Positions 35,651 to 48,115 of a DNA stretch of 64,000 nucleotides are shown here, in pieces. The translations under genes were made by a program, and so were the position numbers. The number at the start of each line of letters is the position of its first letter. Positions within the stretch are counted from its first letter, which is position 1. Source of the stretch: Dicaeum eximium (lineage: Eukaryota > Chordata > Aves > Passeriformes > Dicaeidae); the NCBI GenBank assembly GCA_013396995.1, contig VWZP01001589.1, positions 2,565,069-2,629,068 of the forward strand, given 5' to 3'. The notes below the pieces were generated by a model that was not told the origin of the DNA, did no database searches, and worked only from the letters and a program-made list of their open reading frames with translations.

Positions 35651-37584
35651 TCTGTCTTGTTTACTTTGAGTTATGAAAGGTTTCCTGTTGCTCCTTTAAA
35701 GAACAAGTGTGGCCTGTGGACCACAATGTTAATATTAAATGTACTATTAATTGGAAGAAGGAAAAAACATTTGTGATCTGAATGCTGTAGCTAGTAGTGA
35801 TCTTAAAATTTATAAAGTTAAAGATTTTGTTTCTGTTTTGCTGTGCCCTCTTTGTTTTGTGTAGTTGTACTGATGCAGTCTTGCAAGACCTTGGCTTTGT
35901 CTCGTGCTCATCCGTATGACACTAAGCATGATGGTAACGCTTAGGGAGTAGTAAATACTGGAAATCCAAAAGTGCAAGGGTAAAAGTGTCAGTGGTGGAT
36001 TTTCTGGTGGTGAAAAACCATAACAGACTAACATACAGTTTAAACACTGGGTGTAATTCCGTGTCATTCTCACGTTAATACCCCAAAGGTGTGGCGCATG
36101 AAGGCTGTAAATTTTCCATTCCTGTATCAGAACATGAGTAATCAAGATGTTTGTATGAGGCTGGAGCTTTGGATGCTGGGATCTATATTTTTCCCAGGTC
36201 ACACCTCTTCATGAAAGATGAAGACAATTACAGGCTTCAGTTGGGTCTCTCTTGCAATCTCCTACGCTGTTCACAGCAAGTTACATTCATCATGGAAGTA
36301 ACATTGCAGTCATTCCATCCTTATTTCATAAATTATTTCAGCATGGACATATAATCAGATTGTAGCTTTTATATATAAAATATGGAGCCTGGCAGTAATT
36401 GTATAATCCATACATTTTAAAAAAAGTCAAATGCACTGATGTGACAGGACGATGATGGACTGTGACTTTTTCAGTATGTTCAAACATGTCAGTTTTATTA
36501 GCATTTTGGGAAATATAATTCAAACGACTTGAGTTAAATCCTTTACTATCATTCTTCTGTAGGAACTATTGTATAGTAACAGCATCAGAGATTTCTAATT
36601 TATTTGCATGAGAGTTTTCCTTTGTTCGAAATGCTTTTAAAACTTAAGCTGTGTTGTCTCTCTTTATAGAAAAACATTACTTGGAGATAGATTGTATGTG
36701 AAGGAGATGTCAGTCTCAGTATTCCATTAAACACAATCTCTTGTCGTGAAGAAGAGCATTTTCTTGTTAGTGTGCACAACATTAGAATGAGGTGGCTTTG
36801 CTTTGCCTAGGGGTTTTTTTTTTTTTTTTTTGAATCTGTAGTGTTGGGGTTTTGTGCATGAGATGGATTTTACAGACAGACTGACACGTGAAATGTGGTT
36901 GAACTGGAATTGTTTGGTGGCTCCCATGTTTGAATTTCCTAATGTGGTTTAGAATTTAAATGTTCTCTTTCTCAGGAAAACAGAAAGGCTTCATTGGATG
37001 GATGACCCTATCAGTCAAATAAAAACACTGGTTTCAGGTACACTTGGTCTCATCATTCATTGAAATTAATGCATTGGTATTATGGTGCATGTTAAAGGTA
37101 CTAAAAAGTTGACCTTTTAGATTGAAATTTGGAGTATAACTTACTCTTTTGAAAGCTTGGAGAGAAAGACAAGATGATGTGATTGAACAGATGTAGTGGC
37201 TGTGTTTCCTTCAGCTGTTCACAAAACCAGACATGTGGCGGAGTGGTCTCTCTCCTGATCTCTGTGTTGTGTGAGGAGTCAGGTGGAAACGGTGCTTTCA
37301 CTTTGACGGATTGTCAGCAGCTGCCCAGCAGAGCATTCATGGTTATTTTCTACCCCAGAAAGGTCTTGGTTTGTGTTGGCCTTGCCACCTTGGGGTAGCG
37401 CAGCCACCCAGTGCTGCCCCCGCTGCCTGAGGTACAGCTGCATCGCACAGTGCCTGGCCAGCAGCAGCCAAGGCGCAGAGGCACCGCTCCTCCCGTGCAC
37501 CCGGAGTGGAAGGAGCAGAAGCAATGACAGCAGTTGTTGGTGGACACAAAGGCATGAAGGAAATGAGCACCGTACCTCACCGGT

Positions 37585-37870
37585 GATCACAGAATCTACT
37601 GGTGTTCTTTCTCATAAGGCCTTTGAGATCAAGTCCAATCTCTGACCCAACACCGCCACATCAGTTAGACCATGGCACTAAGTGCTGAGTTCAGTCTTTC
37701 CTTAAACGCCTCCAGGGCCAATGACTCCATCACCTCCCTGGGCAGTCCATTCCAATGGCTAATCACATGTGAAGAAACTCTTTCTCGTGTGCAGCCTAAA
37801 CTCCCCCTGGTGCAGCTTAAGACTTGTGTTCTCTGGTCCTGTCACTGGCTGCCTAGGAGAAGAGGCCTAC
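37585..37870 (-). mobile_element. CR1 LINE, antisense
   Basis: Contains GATCAAGTCCAATCTCTGAC, CTTAAACGCCTCCAGGGCCA, CCTCCCTGGGCAGTCCATTC and CCCCTGGTGCAGCTTAAGAC, matching the reverse complement of a CR1 3' region. Confidence 0.88.
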
Positions 37871-37999
37871 TTCTCTCAGGCAAGTACAATGTTTAGTACT
37901 AACAGGCATAGGGTTATCCATGGGTATCTTGGAGAGAATGTGTTAGGAGTAGGGTTGCATGGGACTGGCAAACTGCTTAAATCTTACCTGGCCCGTAGT

Positions 38000-40900
38000 G
38001 TCAAAGTTCATGGAAAATCTCTCCAGTAACATTAGAGTGGTTCTATCTTTGGTATGTTTGGTTTTGCAGTAGACATTCTTACAAGGTTACACAAACATGT
38101 ATTAAAGTTTAAATATATCTATACCTACTTCTGAATTATCATTTTTTAATTTTTGGTCATTATGGGCTGTGTTAACACATAAACTGAGATTGTTCATTAG
38201 CATGTGTGTATAAAACTAGACAAGAAGCAAAAAATGTAAAGATGTTCCTGTAATTTCCAATTTCTGACCTGCAGAAGTTCAAAGGTAACATTTTGCTTTG
38301 CAGAAAGGAGTTGTACGTTTAAAACAGGGGAATCATACATGCTTTCCTGCTCTGCAGTTGTGAATGCCATTAGTCCTCTTTCTGCCATCTGCCAGAGAAG
38401 AGACAGTAGTTACAGAGCAGTCTGTAGCCCATTGTAGGTGCTAATGTTAAATGTATGTGGAAGTCTTCACATTTTACTTACTGTCAGTTCTTCAACATAT
38501 GAAGATGAAAGAAAGTTGTGTCCCAAACTTATGTCAGCAATTTATAGCAATCTATAGCAGAAAGAAACCTTGATATCTTTTTTTCCTTCAGTATGGAAAG
38601 GAAAATTACAGTATGTACTACCCAATTCACACACATCCTTACAAAGAAATTACATAAGTGCCTTTTAGACACAGGCACTGATGGTGTTCCAAAAGTAAAA
38701 TGCTTGTTCGTGTGACTGTGACTTCTTTCTTGTCCTGTGTTAGCAGAGCTGTTGATTGCTATTTTTTTTTCTTCTTTATTTTGTTTTGTTTGCTTGTTCT
38801 ACAGCAGGCTGACCTTTTTTCTCAGTAGTCCAGCCTACTACTGAACTACTGTCTGTATGGGTTTTGTTTAAGTGTGCTGTGAGGCTGTGAGTGTTCTTAG
38901 GTTTTTTTTGATCCTTAGTGGTACAGACATAAATTTTTAATTTTAATTTTTAATTGCCTCTGTCTTTGTGAGTCTAGACATACAAGTTGTTACATGTGTG
39001 TGGCATATGCAATGGCCCAGTGGGAGGTGTACAGGGTTAGGTGTACACAATAATTCAGTGTAGAGATCTGAAAGTATACATCTCTATAGGTTATGTTTTG
39101 CTACAAGTGCATATGTAGATGGTTTTCTAGGTGATATTTATTTCTTGTTGCAGCTATGAAGTTTCTTACTGTCCTTATCTCCATCTTTGGAATTTCTAAA
39201 GTTCTTCTCAAAAGTACACATAACAAGACATAAAAAATACATGTTAAGGTTAAAATCCAGCAGAATTACAAGGGGTAACAAAACTTACCAGAATGGTAAC
39301 ACCAAGTCATCATTTCGTATGAAAATCATTTTTTCATGTGATTTTTTTTTTATGGAATCCATATAAGCTTTTCTGTAGGAAACATTCCAGCAAGAAGTTT
39401 GAGAAGTGTGGAGGTCCCGACAAGAATTCTGATTTATTCAAAGACAGATTGTTGTGTTGCCAATTGGATGGCCTCAAGAGCTCTGGTATGGCTTTATATA
39501 TCTGAGTTCTCTCTTTAGTCATGTGTTCAAGCTTGGGCTCACTCTGGAAGAGCCTGTGACCTTCACCTGTTTCCATTCAGTGGGTTAGGTTGGATTTATT
39601 TAAATGTTTGCTGTAAACATTTGCTGTGAACATGAGGTAGCCACGCAGAGTGGCTTTAGGACTCCTAATCAGGAGGAGATGTACTTTATATGTTCTGGTG
39701 GTGTGCAGCATGTTGGCATCACCCACTTCTGTGTTGGAGGGAGAAGCAGGGACAGGGGTGACCTTTCCATCTTGGTTCACATTTGGAAGCGTCAGACTTG
39801 CTGCTCTCGTACTGCCTGGAGGATTGGTGCCCCTGGAAAGCCCTGTGCTGGCTGTGTGCTATAGCTGAGCCTTTTCCTGCTGTAGGCCCAGGGCTCACCG
39901 GGTGGGCCAGGGTTTCCTGCCCAATGTTCTGCAGCCGTGCAGGAAATCCTGCGTGACTGACAAATGTCAGGTTTCCTGGTGCATGGGGTGCAGCCAGTAA
40001 GTGAAAAGCTTCTGAGGAGCATGTCTTGATGTTCCTGGGATAGCCAGCATCTATGCACATATTTCTGCACAAGAACCGTGGCATAGGAACATGGCACTTT
40101 TGCATTTTACAATGCCTTGTGGTCTTCTAACATGGAGAAGGAAATTCCTGTTGCATGTTTGTCTTCCATTGAATGTTAAAGTGACTGTTGGGTTAGATAC
40201 CCGCTAACCCCACAAGTGACGTTGAATGTTTAAGTTGGATTGTTCCAAGTCCCTGAGAAAAGGATAGCAAACTCCATACATTCAGTGAAGGCAAAATGTT
40301 GCACTTTTCCTGGTTCCTTGGTGTGTAAACATGCTTTCTGCAGGGATGTATCGACATTTGATTTGCGACACTGAATATGCAGTGAGGACAGCAGTGATCC
40401 TTGTGTTTGATTGTGTGTGGTTGAAAATCCTTTGTTTTTTTTGTTTGATTTGTTACTTTTGTCTTCTTCACTTTCCATTTTCAATGCCAGTGAAGTAAAG
40501 GCTGTTTCTTTTTGTGCTCCCCATGTGAGGCAAACTGAGGTTGACCTTAATCTTTAAAGGGAAGGGGGTTCTTGTGTTGTGTCATATAAATTGTTAATAG
40601 GATATACATTTCTGAAAAGTCAGAATGGATAAATATAAAATCGAAAAGCACTGATAAACTGCAGGTTGTTTGTTTGCTTTGGCATCTCCAGAATAAAGTG
40701 CAATGAATACCAAAAATTACTAGTTCATCATGTGTATCCTTTATTGGGCAAAGCCTGGCTGTTACAAGAAAGAGCTAATTTTTTTTGGATTGGAGCCAGT
40801 GCTAGCACAACATGTAAGCTCAAAGATACAGTACATAAAGATGTTTTCTGGATGTCGTCTTCAAAATCTGCCAACTTAGTTTCTATTGTTCTGAGTTTTA

Positions 40901-43900
40901 TTGGTACAACAATGGACTGATTTGAATTGCATTTGTTTTGTTTTCCCTGCCTGTTGTTCGCATTTTCATTTTAAATTATTTACAAGTCTGAGACTTGAAG
41001 ATGAGAGCCTAATGAATGCTTTTAAAAATAAAACCTTATTCTTTAAGCATGTTATGCTTCATGTTTTGAATTTATAACCTAAGCCTTAATGAATAGTTTC
41101 CTAGTTGCTCTCATCTTAGAATTTATGAGCTGTCCTATTTACAAGTCCTACCTACACAATGGAAAGATAATTCCTGTTTACCTTAAATGAACTGTTCTTG
41201 TTAACAAGCTTAAACTGCTAATTAGGAATAATATGGCAATGAATACTGTGTCAAAACTTTTAGCAAGAATGTGAAGATGCAATATTTAGTTGTTGAGCCT
41301 TTTTCTGGTACATTCTGTGTAAGAATACAGAATGTTGTGGTTTTTGCTGTCTCATATACATATCAGGTTACTAAAAAGTATTTTGGGGAGAAACTATGGC
41401 CTATAGGTCCTCACAGAAGCAGGTTGACTTCTGCCCTACATTAAGAATGATATGTTGGTGTCCATGTACTGCGATACTGCTAAAAGCCTCTGTTGCAAGG
41501 CTTCACATAGATGACAGACATGTGAAGAACCCTTATGACTTCATGGTATGTCCAGGTAGAATTTTTTAACAGATATGTTATTTTCCAGAAAAAAAATAGC
41601 AGGAATAGCAGTAGTTTCTTTGTTTTGAGTGTACATTAATGTAATTTAATCAGGAAGGAAAGGAAACCTGGGACTAGAATTTGATGTTATTTACCTGACT
41701 ATAAATCAGAATATTTCCATTTAGTTTAACAGAATTTTTTCAATTTGTGTCAAAATGATCGAAATCAGAACCTCACACAAGCTCTCCATTTCATAATTTT
41801 TGTATACAAAACCAAAGAAATAAAATTGGATTTTATATTTTTTTGTCCAAATCCTACCCCAAAAAAGCAGGTTGGTTCTTGAGCAGAGGTTTTTATAATA
41901 CAGTGTTGTTACTTGTTGGTACTTGCAACTTGGCAGATATGTTATATGAAAAAACTACCCTTTTTTTTTTCTTCAGTTGTTTCTCATTAGACTTTAGGTG
42001 TCAAAAATGCAGACTTGTGAATGTGAGTGCCATTCTAAATCTAGGTAGCTCAGAAATTCTTGACAAGTATTGCTTTGACTTCTTTGTGACTGCCTCTGAT
42101 ATCTGCAGAGGGTTGTATATAGGCTTTGTTTCCTGTCTCCTTTCCTTTGTGTCACCCAACGAGTTTGCAACAGGGATGGCAACCTGAGGAGGGAAGGGGA
42201 GGAAGAGACTGAAGAGGAAGTTGACAAAGGTCTGGTGTTGACCTTCAGCTGCTCTGGAGCAGACATCTGATGAGATACAAGGAGCTGTTCTGTCAAACCC
42301 CAAGAATCTTTCCTGGGCATGAGGTCATTGGGTACCAAGGTGTTGTTTGGAGAGGACAAGTGAAAACCTGACAATGCATTTTGCTAGCTCTGATCAGGCT
42401 ATTCAGGTTCCATTTCCAGGTAAATACCGTGCTGAACTTTGCTGGTGGAGGTTGACTTGCCAGAATGCTTTCTCTTTTTCTTCATACACATCATCATGAA
42501 TTTAGATGTTGCTGATTTCAGCAAAGTGTATTTTGGGAGTGGAGAGGAGTGTTAAGTAAACTTTTATTTCAGAGAATGCGTACCTGTGTATTTCATATAG
42601 GGTCATTTACCCTATAAGGGCAAGGGTATTTACCCTATAAGGGATGGGTTTCTGAGGAGATGACTTACAGGCAGAGGCAATATATTACACCAACAGTGAT
42701 AGAGGAGAACTAGGCGAGCTTTCAGGCACACAAGTTTGTCTTTGTATCTGCTGCTGGTACCAAGATAATTAAAATATTCTTGAAATGAAAACAAAGTTAT
42801 TCTCCGAAGTTCATATTTTATTATTGCATGGAAGTGCAGGAATATAAGGAGTATGTCTTTTTATGGGGTATAAATATTTTATTTATACATTTGTTGTAAG
42901 TGCTCAAAGGTCTTTAATCTTGCCATTAGAAAGTTTTGGGTGGCAATATAGCTGACAGTGCTAAGAAAACTTCAGTTGATGTCACTGTGGCCATGATTTC
43001 ATTTTTACTTTATTTTTCAATTATTTTTCATCCTTGTAAGTTATGTTTCTAACTCTATGGGATCTGTTTTGGGAGAAAAGAAATACTTCACATAATATTT
43101 AAATTTTGTTTGAATAAACCACCTAGAAAGCACAGGAAAAAAAGAAAAGGTTTATTTCCTAAAACAAAATCGCAGTAGGAATTTTGCATTATAAAAGATG
43201 ATGTTCATAGTGCTGGATTTGTTTAAACCGTCAGAATTGCAGAGCATAAATAATTACATAATTTCACACTTTCCACTGAAGTCAGACCCTGATTAAGAAG
43301 TTGACAGCCTGAAAGAGTCTGCTCTTTGACAGTGATGTCTGTATTCCCTCAATTTGTAGCAACTGCATCCAGGAAAACAAACTGAGGTTTATTCCCTTTA
43401 CTTTGAATGAGAACCCTTATTGACAAAGGGAGAATATTCTTCTTATTAAAAGTTTTCCTACTTTAAATGCACAGAAATTTCAGATTTTCTGCTTTCAGCT
43501 AGCATTTATTTTGCTGATACCAGGTCTTCTTGCTGTCTTGGTCCTCACTGTCTTTCAGTATGTTTGATATTCATATTTCTTTTTTATTCCTTCTTCCTTG
43601 CTGTGCTTTTTTTCTTCCTTTTCTTAAACAAATAGACAGTATGGTAATATGAATTCTAATAGGAAAAAGGCATTGTTTAACTCAGTTGGGGTACTACTAA
43701 TCCAGTCACCAAATGTAACCATAACACAGCATGCATTTTAATTATTAAATATAATGGAAACTTTGAATTTTAAATCTAGAGCTATAAACCACTTGTTTGA
43801 AAATGCACAGTTCTGCGCTATGATTTTAGCTTGTAGTGAATTACAGGGCAGCATTCTTTGATCAGTTATTAGGAGTTGAAGATTAGTAAGCAGCATTCAA

Positions 43901-46900
43901 TGCTTGTGTTAATTTTGAGAGTACATACAGGAGTCACTGCAGGTCAAACTGAAGCTCAGTCTTGTATATTTTTAATGATTTAGTGAGCTGACTGGATCAA
44001 GCAATGTTAAAATGTGTGGCTAATACAGTCATGCCAGTCATTCCAAATAGGAGTAATTTAAAGGCACATTTTGAGGACAATATGCCCAAATTCTAGTGCT
44101 TTGTAAAATATGCTTAATTTTAACAACCATATTGTTGTGGTTTTGTTTCTAGAAATGTTGTTTGAATAGTTATAGAAAGCACTCCAAATGATTTTTGGTG
44201 ACCTTCCACTGAATAAGAGCTGCCAGGTAGAACAATTAATAAATGTTTTCTTGTGTTGGTTTTGTAATGAATACATTTTGATCATAAATTCTAGTAAATG
44301 CAGTGAATTCAAATGAAATAATCTCATAGGCTGTGCATTTTTTGACATGAAGTATAAAACTATTCCTAGAGTGAATGTGGATTTTAGTGACTCTTCATAA
44401 AAGATTCCTAGTCCCTGCATGAGACGTGCAGGCCTGAACAGGCTCTGTCTTCGGGACTGGTGGACAGCGAGTTGTGGAGCAGCTGCAGTAGGTTTGGAGG
44501 AGTAGGAGGCTTTGCTTGAGCGCCAGCTTTGGGGCGCTTGCACTGCAGGTGCACCCTAGGGACAAGAATGAGACTTCTCAGGTTTGTGAGCAGTAAATGA
44601 TATGGTAGCAGCTCTGCCGAGTTAGCGACTTTTCTCCAGGTTGCCATATTTAGCAGCTCTCGTTTTCTGGGCTTAGGACTCGTGCTCGCTGTTTTTCTCT
44701 AGCTTAGGAGCTGTCTCTTGCTGGTTGAGAAGGAAATGGATTTTTTCTTCCCTCTCTGAATCAGATGTGAGATATCAGTACCTGAAATTCCAGGTCTCAC
44801 TTTCTGATCCAGACATTTTAAATCTTGACATTGAACAGTACAGTAGTGGCTAACATACCAGGTAGATACAGACATGAGTGATTTTGAACTGTTGAATTTT
44901 GGGAGTCGAGTGCAGATTTTTGTGCCATGAGACCATCTGCTCCCTTAGAGGATTCTTGCTACTTGGTTCAGCCTTTCCTTTCCCTTCTTCTTTTTTCCAA
45001 TTGGTGATCTGACATAAATTCCATAAACTGGTAACCAATTTTACATTTGCAGCCTTTGCTCTTTGAATCTGGTAGTTTTAAGGATATGTTTTCCTTAGAG
45101 CACCAATCTTCTCATTCTTTCTCTTGTTCCTTGTTGTTTGTCTCTGTTGCAAATCAACCTATATCAAAATAATGAATGATATCAATGTCTAATAGATCTC
45201 TAAAATTCATACTTTGTAGTTATTTTTGCTCATGTATTTTTTTGAGTGTGTGGCAGGAGGGTGTGTAGGTAATATCTTTCTACTGTGTTTGGTTTTTTAT
45301 GCGTATTTTGGAAATAACCTCTGCTGTCCGTGTATGCCAGATTAATCTAGTCCACTAAAAGATCTCCCAGTGAAGATTTTTTTAAAACTGTGACTACCTG
45401 CAAGCCTGAATCACTGTAGAGAACCAATGAATTTATAAACATTATTTATTTGTGTTGTTGTGGTAATTGGTTGCAATATATGTACATAGGCTGTACCATA
45501 GGCTGTAGTTTAAGAATTGCTGAGAGAGAGACTTTTCTGATGAATAAACTTAGACTGAAGACTAAATAAAGGCTACATTTGAACACATGGCCTTGGTGGT
45601 TTCCTCTAAGCAAGAGTGCAGCATCACCTGGGGCACATGGGAGCATCTCCGGACTTCAGGTCTTTGCCACTTCCCTGGTGCTCCTGAGATGGTGTCTGCA
45701 GGCATCTACCTGGTGTGGCTTGGTTGTTGCTCCTGCCAGCTCATCCACCTCACCAGCTGCACTGTGAGAACCAGTGCAGGGTTTTACTCCTTTGCTGCTT
45801 CTTTCTATGCCTTTCAGACTGTAAAATGGGGACTCTGAAAATAAAGGTAAATTTTGCTGTTGTGCTCCAGGAAAAAGCTGAAAGTAAGGTATTGCTAGCA
45901 GGAAATAGTGTAGGTTGTAGCTTGCATCTTAAGGTCATAGGTTGCTTGTCTCTTGTTGCTTTATTTAATGCTTCATTTTGGAATCTGCCATCTTATGTAT
46001 GAATTGTTTTCCATGCTGTCTTAAACAAGACCCTTTTGATCCTTGTGTGAAATTCTGGTGGTTTGTATCTGCCCTTATTTTTCTGTTCAGTTTTCTTTGC
46101 ACTGTATGTTGTTCAATCTCCAGTTCCTGAATTCTCAAGTCTTATATCTTTTAATTGTGAGAACCATTTTTTATGGGCTGTTTAGTCTATTTGTCATTTT
46201 TAAGATGTGCTACTGTGTTTTGTCTTGTCTCTTGTCTGACACAGGTGATTTTAATGCTCTTTGCTATTCTCACTTATTTTCCATTTGTCCAATTCCCAGC
46301 TGTACAGCTGACTTCAGGAGATAGCAGTAGGATAAGATAGCCTGAACCTGGCAGGTCAGCAGCAGCTGGAGGCCAGTACGTGGCTCCCATCTGCCCAGGG
46401 GCTCTGGTGCAGCCAGCTGACCACCTCCCAATGGTTCTTCAGGGGATGGGATGGGAAGATGGGTCTGAATTACAGCAGATAGCTGATAGCAACTGATTTA
46501 ATTGGCAAAGAGTTAAAATTCTTTGTCTATTTGTTTTTCCCCTTCTCTTCTCTCACATTCTTTCTTGCCTTCCTTCTGAAACAGATTTATAAAAAAATTA
46601 AAAGGAAAAGTATACCAACTTTTACATATGAAGTGGATTTTTACAGCTGAGTTATAAATTCCAAAAACTAGGTGGTTTATAATGGAAACACTTATGAGGG
46701 AGAGGGGAGGGCACATTATATAATATATATGTAACCTTTATTCTCCCTCTCTTTAGTGAATAGACCGTTTAAACTAAATTAAGTAAAGGATATAAATTCT
46801 GTTGTTTCAGTTTTTAATATTTCATGGCTGATTTTATAGATAAAAGTTACATTTAATAATAAATATGAAGAAGAATTTATACAGCCTGTTCTAGTTTGAT

Positions 46901-47420
46901 ATGGAACAGCAAATCCCATTTCTATGTAGCTGTAAAGAAAATTCATTATAATGTCTTTGATTGTAAGAGATGTCTTCCTTGTGATTAGTTACACTGATAA
47001 TAAAACAACCTTTTTACAAATGGCACAAGATACATGAGATCTCATGTGTCTGCCTTTTAGTAGCATTGAATGTGTGCATTTGCTACCGTTACTCTGTAGT
47101 CCTTTCATTTATAAGTGGGCACTTTTATTAAAAATAATCTAATATAATTTAATTTTTCTTTTGAAGCATTCTGGAGAGTGAGTTATTAATGTAACTAAAC
47201 ACTGTTAATTGCTGAGTTCTCAAAATGTAAACTAATTTTAATTAAAAAGAAGTGGGCTTATGTAATTTTATTTAATTCTGAATAACAGGTTTTGTAGATA
47301 AAATAGTGAAGTCTGGATATATGGCATTACTTTACAAATCCTTTTTAAGCACCTAAAGAAATATCTTGATTTTCAAATTTCCTATTCCCAGTGAATTCAG
47401 TTGAATTTAGATGTTAATAG
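38000..47420. other. Presumed ZNF407 intron 1, middle part; nothing recognised
   Basis: About 9 kb of AT-rich sequence with no identifiable exon or repeat apart from small local duplications. The longest open frame (minus strand, 44,058-44,543, 161 codons) has no recognisable domain and is of the size expected by chance. Confidence 0.55.
42596..42643. repeat. Hairpin with duplicated arm
   Basis: TATAGGGT (42,596-42,603) pairs with ACCCTATA (42,609-42,616). The block ATTTACCCTATAAGGG is then repeated 23 bases on (42,628-42,643), giving a second possible partner for the same stem. Confidence 0.85.
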
Positions 47421-47429
47421 GTATTTGAG

Positions 47430-48115
47430 TAATTTAAAACACAGACAGTGGCATGAGGGTGCCTGGGTAAAAAGCTGGCTTGATGGCAGGGCCCAAAGAG
47501 TGGTGATGAGTGGAGTTACATCCAGCTGGTCACAAGTGGTGCTCCCCAGGGCTCAGTACTGGGACCGGTTCTATTTAACATCTTTATCAATGGTCTGGAC
47601 AAGACGATCGGGTGCACTCAGTCATTCTGCAGACAACACCAAGTTGGATGGAGTGTTGGTTTGCTGAAGGACAGGAGGGCTCTGCAGAGGGATCTGGACA
47701 GGCTGGATCAATGGGTTGGGGCCAATTGTGTGAGGTTCAACAAGGCCAAGTATCGGGTCCTGCCCTTGGGTCACAACAACCTCAGACAGTGCTACAGGCT
47801 GGGGCAGAGAGGCTGGAAAGCTGCTGGTGGAAAAGGACCTGGGGGTGCTGACTGACAGTGGATGAACAAGACCAGTGTGTGCCAGGTGGCCAAGGAGGCC
47901 AATGGCATTCTGGCCTGTATGGGGAATAGTGTGGCCAGCAGGAGCAGGGCAGGGGTTGTCCCCCTGTACTCGGCACTGCTGAGACCGCACCTGGAATCCT
48001 GTGTTGGGGTTTGGGGCACTCACATCAACAAAGACATCGAGGTGCTGGAGCGAGTCCAGAGAAGGGCATGGAGCTGGTGAAGGGTCTGGAGATAAGTCTA
48101 CCCCTAATAAGGGGT
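47430..48115 (+). mobile_element. CR1 LINE, reverse-transcriptase C-terminal part
   Basis: A decayed copy of the CR1 ORF2 end. It has CAGGGCTCAGTACTGGGACC, TTTAACATCTTTATCAATGG (NIFIN), AACACCAAGTTGGATGG, GCTCTGCAGAGGGATCTGGA, GTGAGGTTCAACAAGGCCAA, CCCCTGTACTCGGCACTGCT and CTGGAGCGAGTCCAGAGAAG in CR1 order. Frameshifts separate the blocks; for example the FADDTK region is shifted. It stops abruptly after GTGAAGGGTCTGGAGATAAG and lacks the usual 3' UTR. Confidence 0.93.

Noticed and set aside
44058..44543. 161-codon minus-strand frame
   Set aside because: No domain, no start context or splice support, and its composition follows the local base bias; most likely chance.
47401..48080. Apparent small genes on both strands
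   Set aside because: They are fragments of a frame-shifted CR1 reverse-transcriptase end and its antisense.
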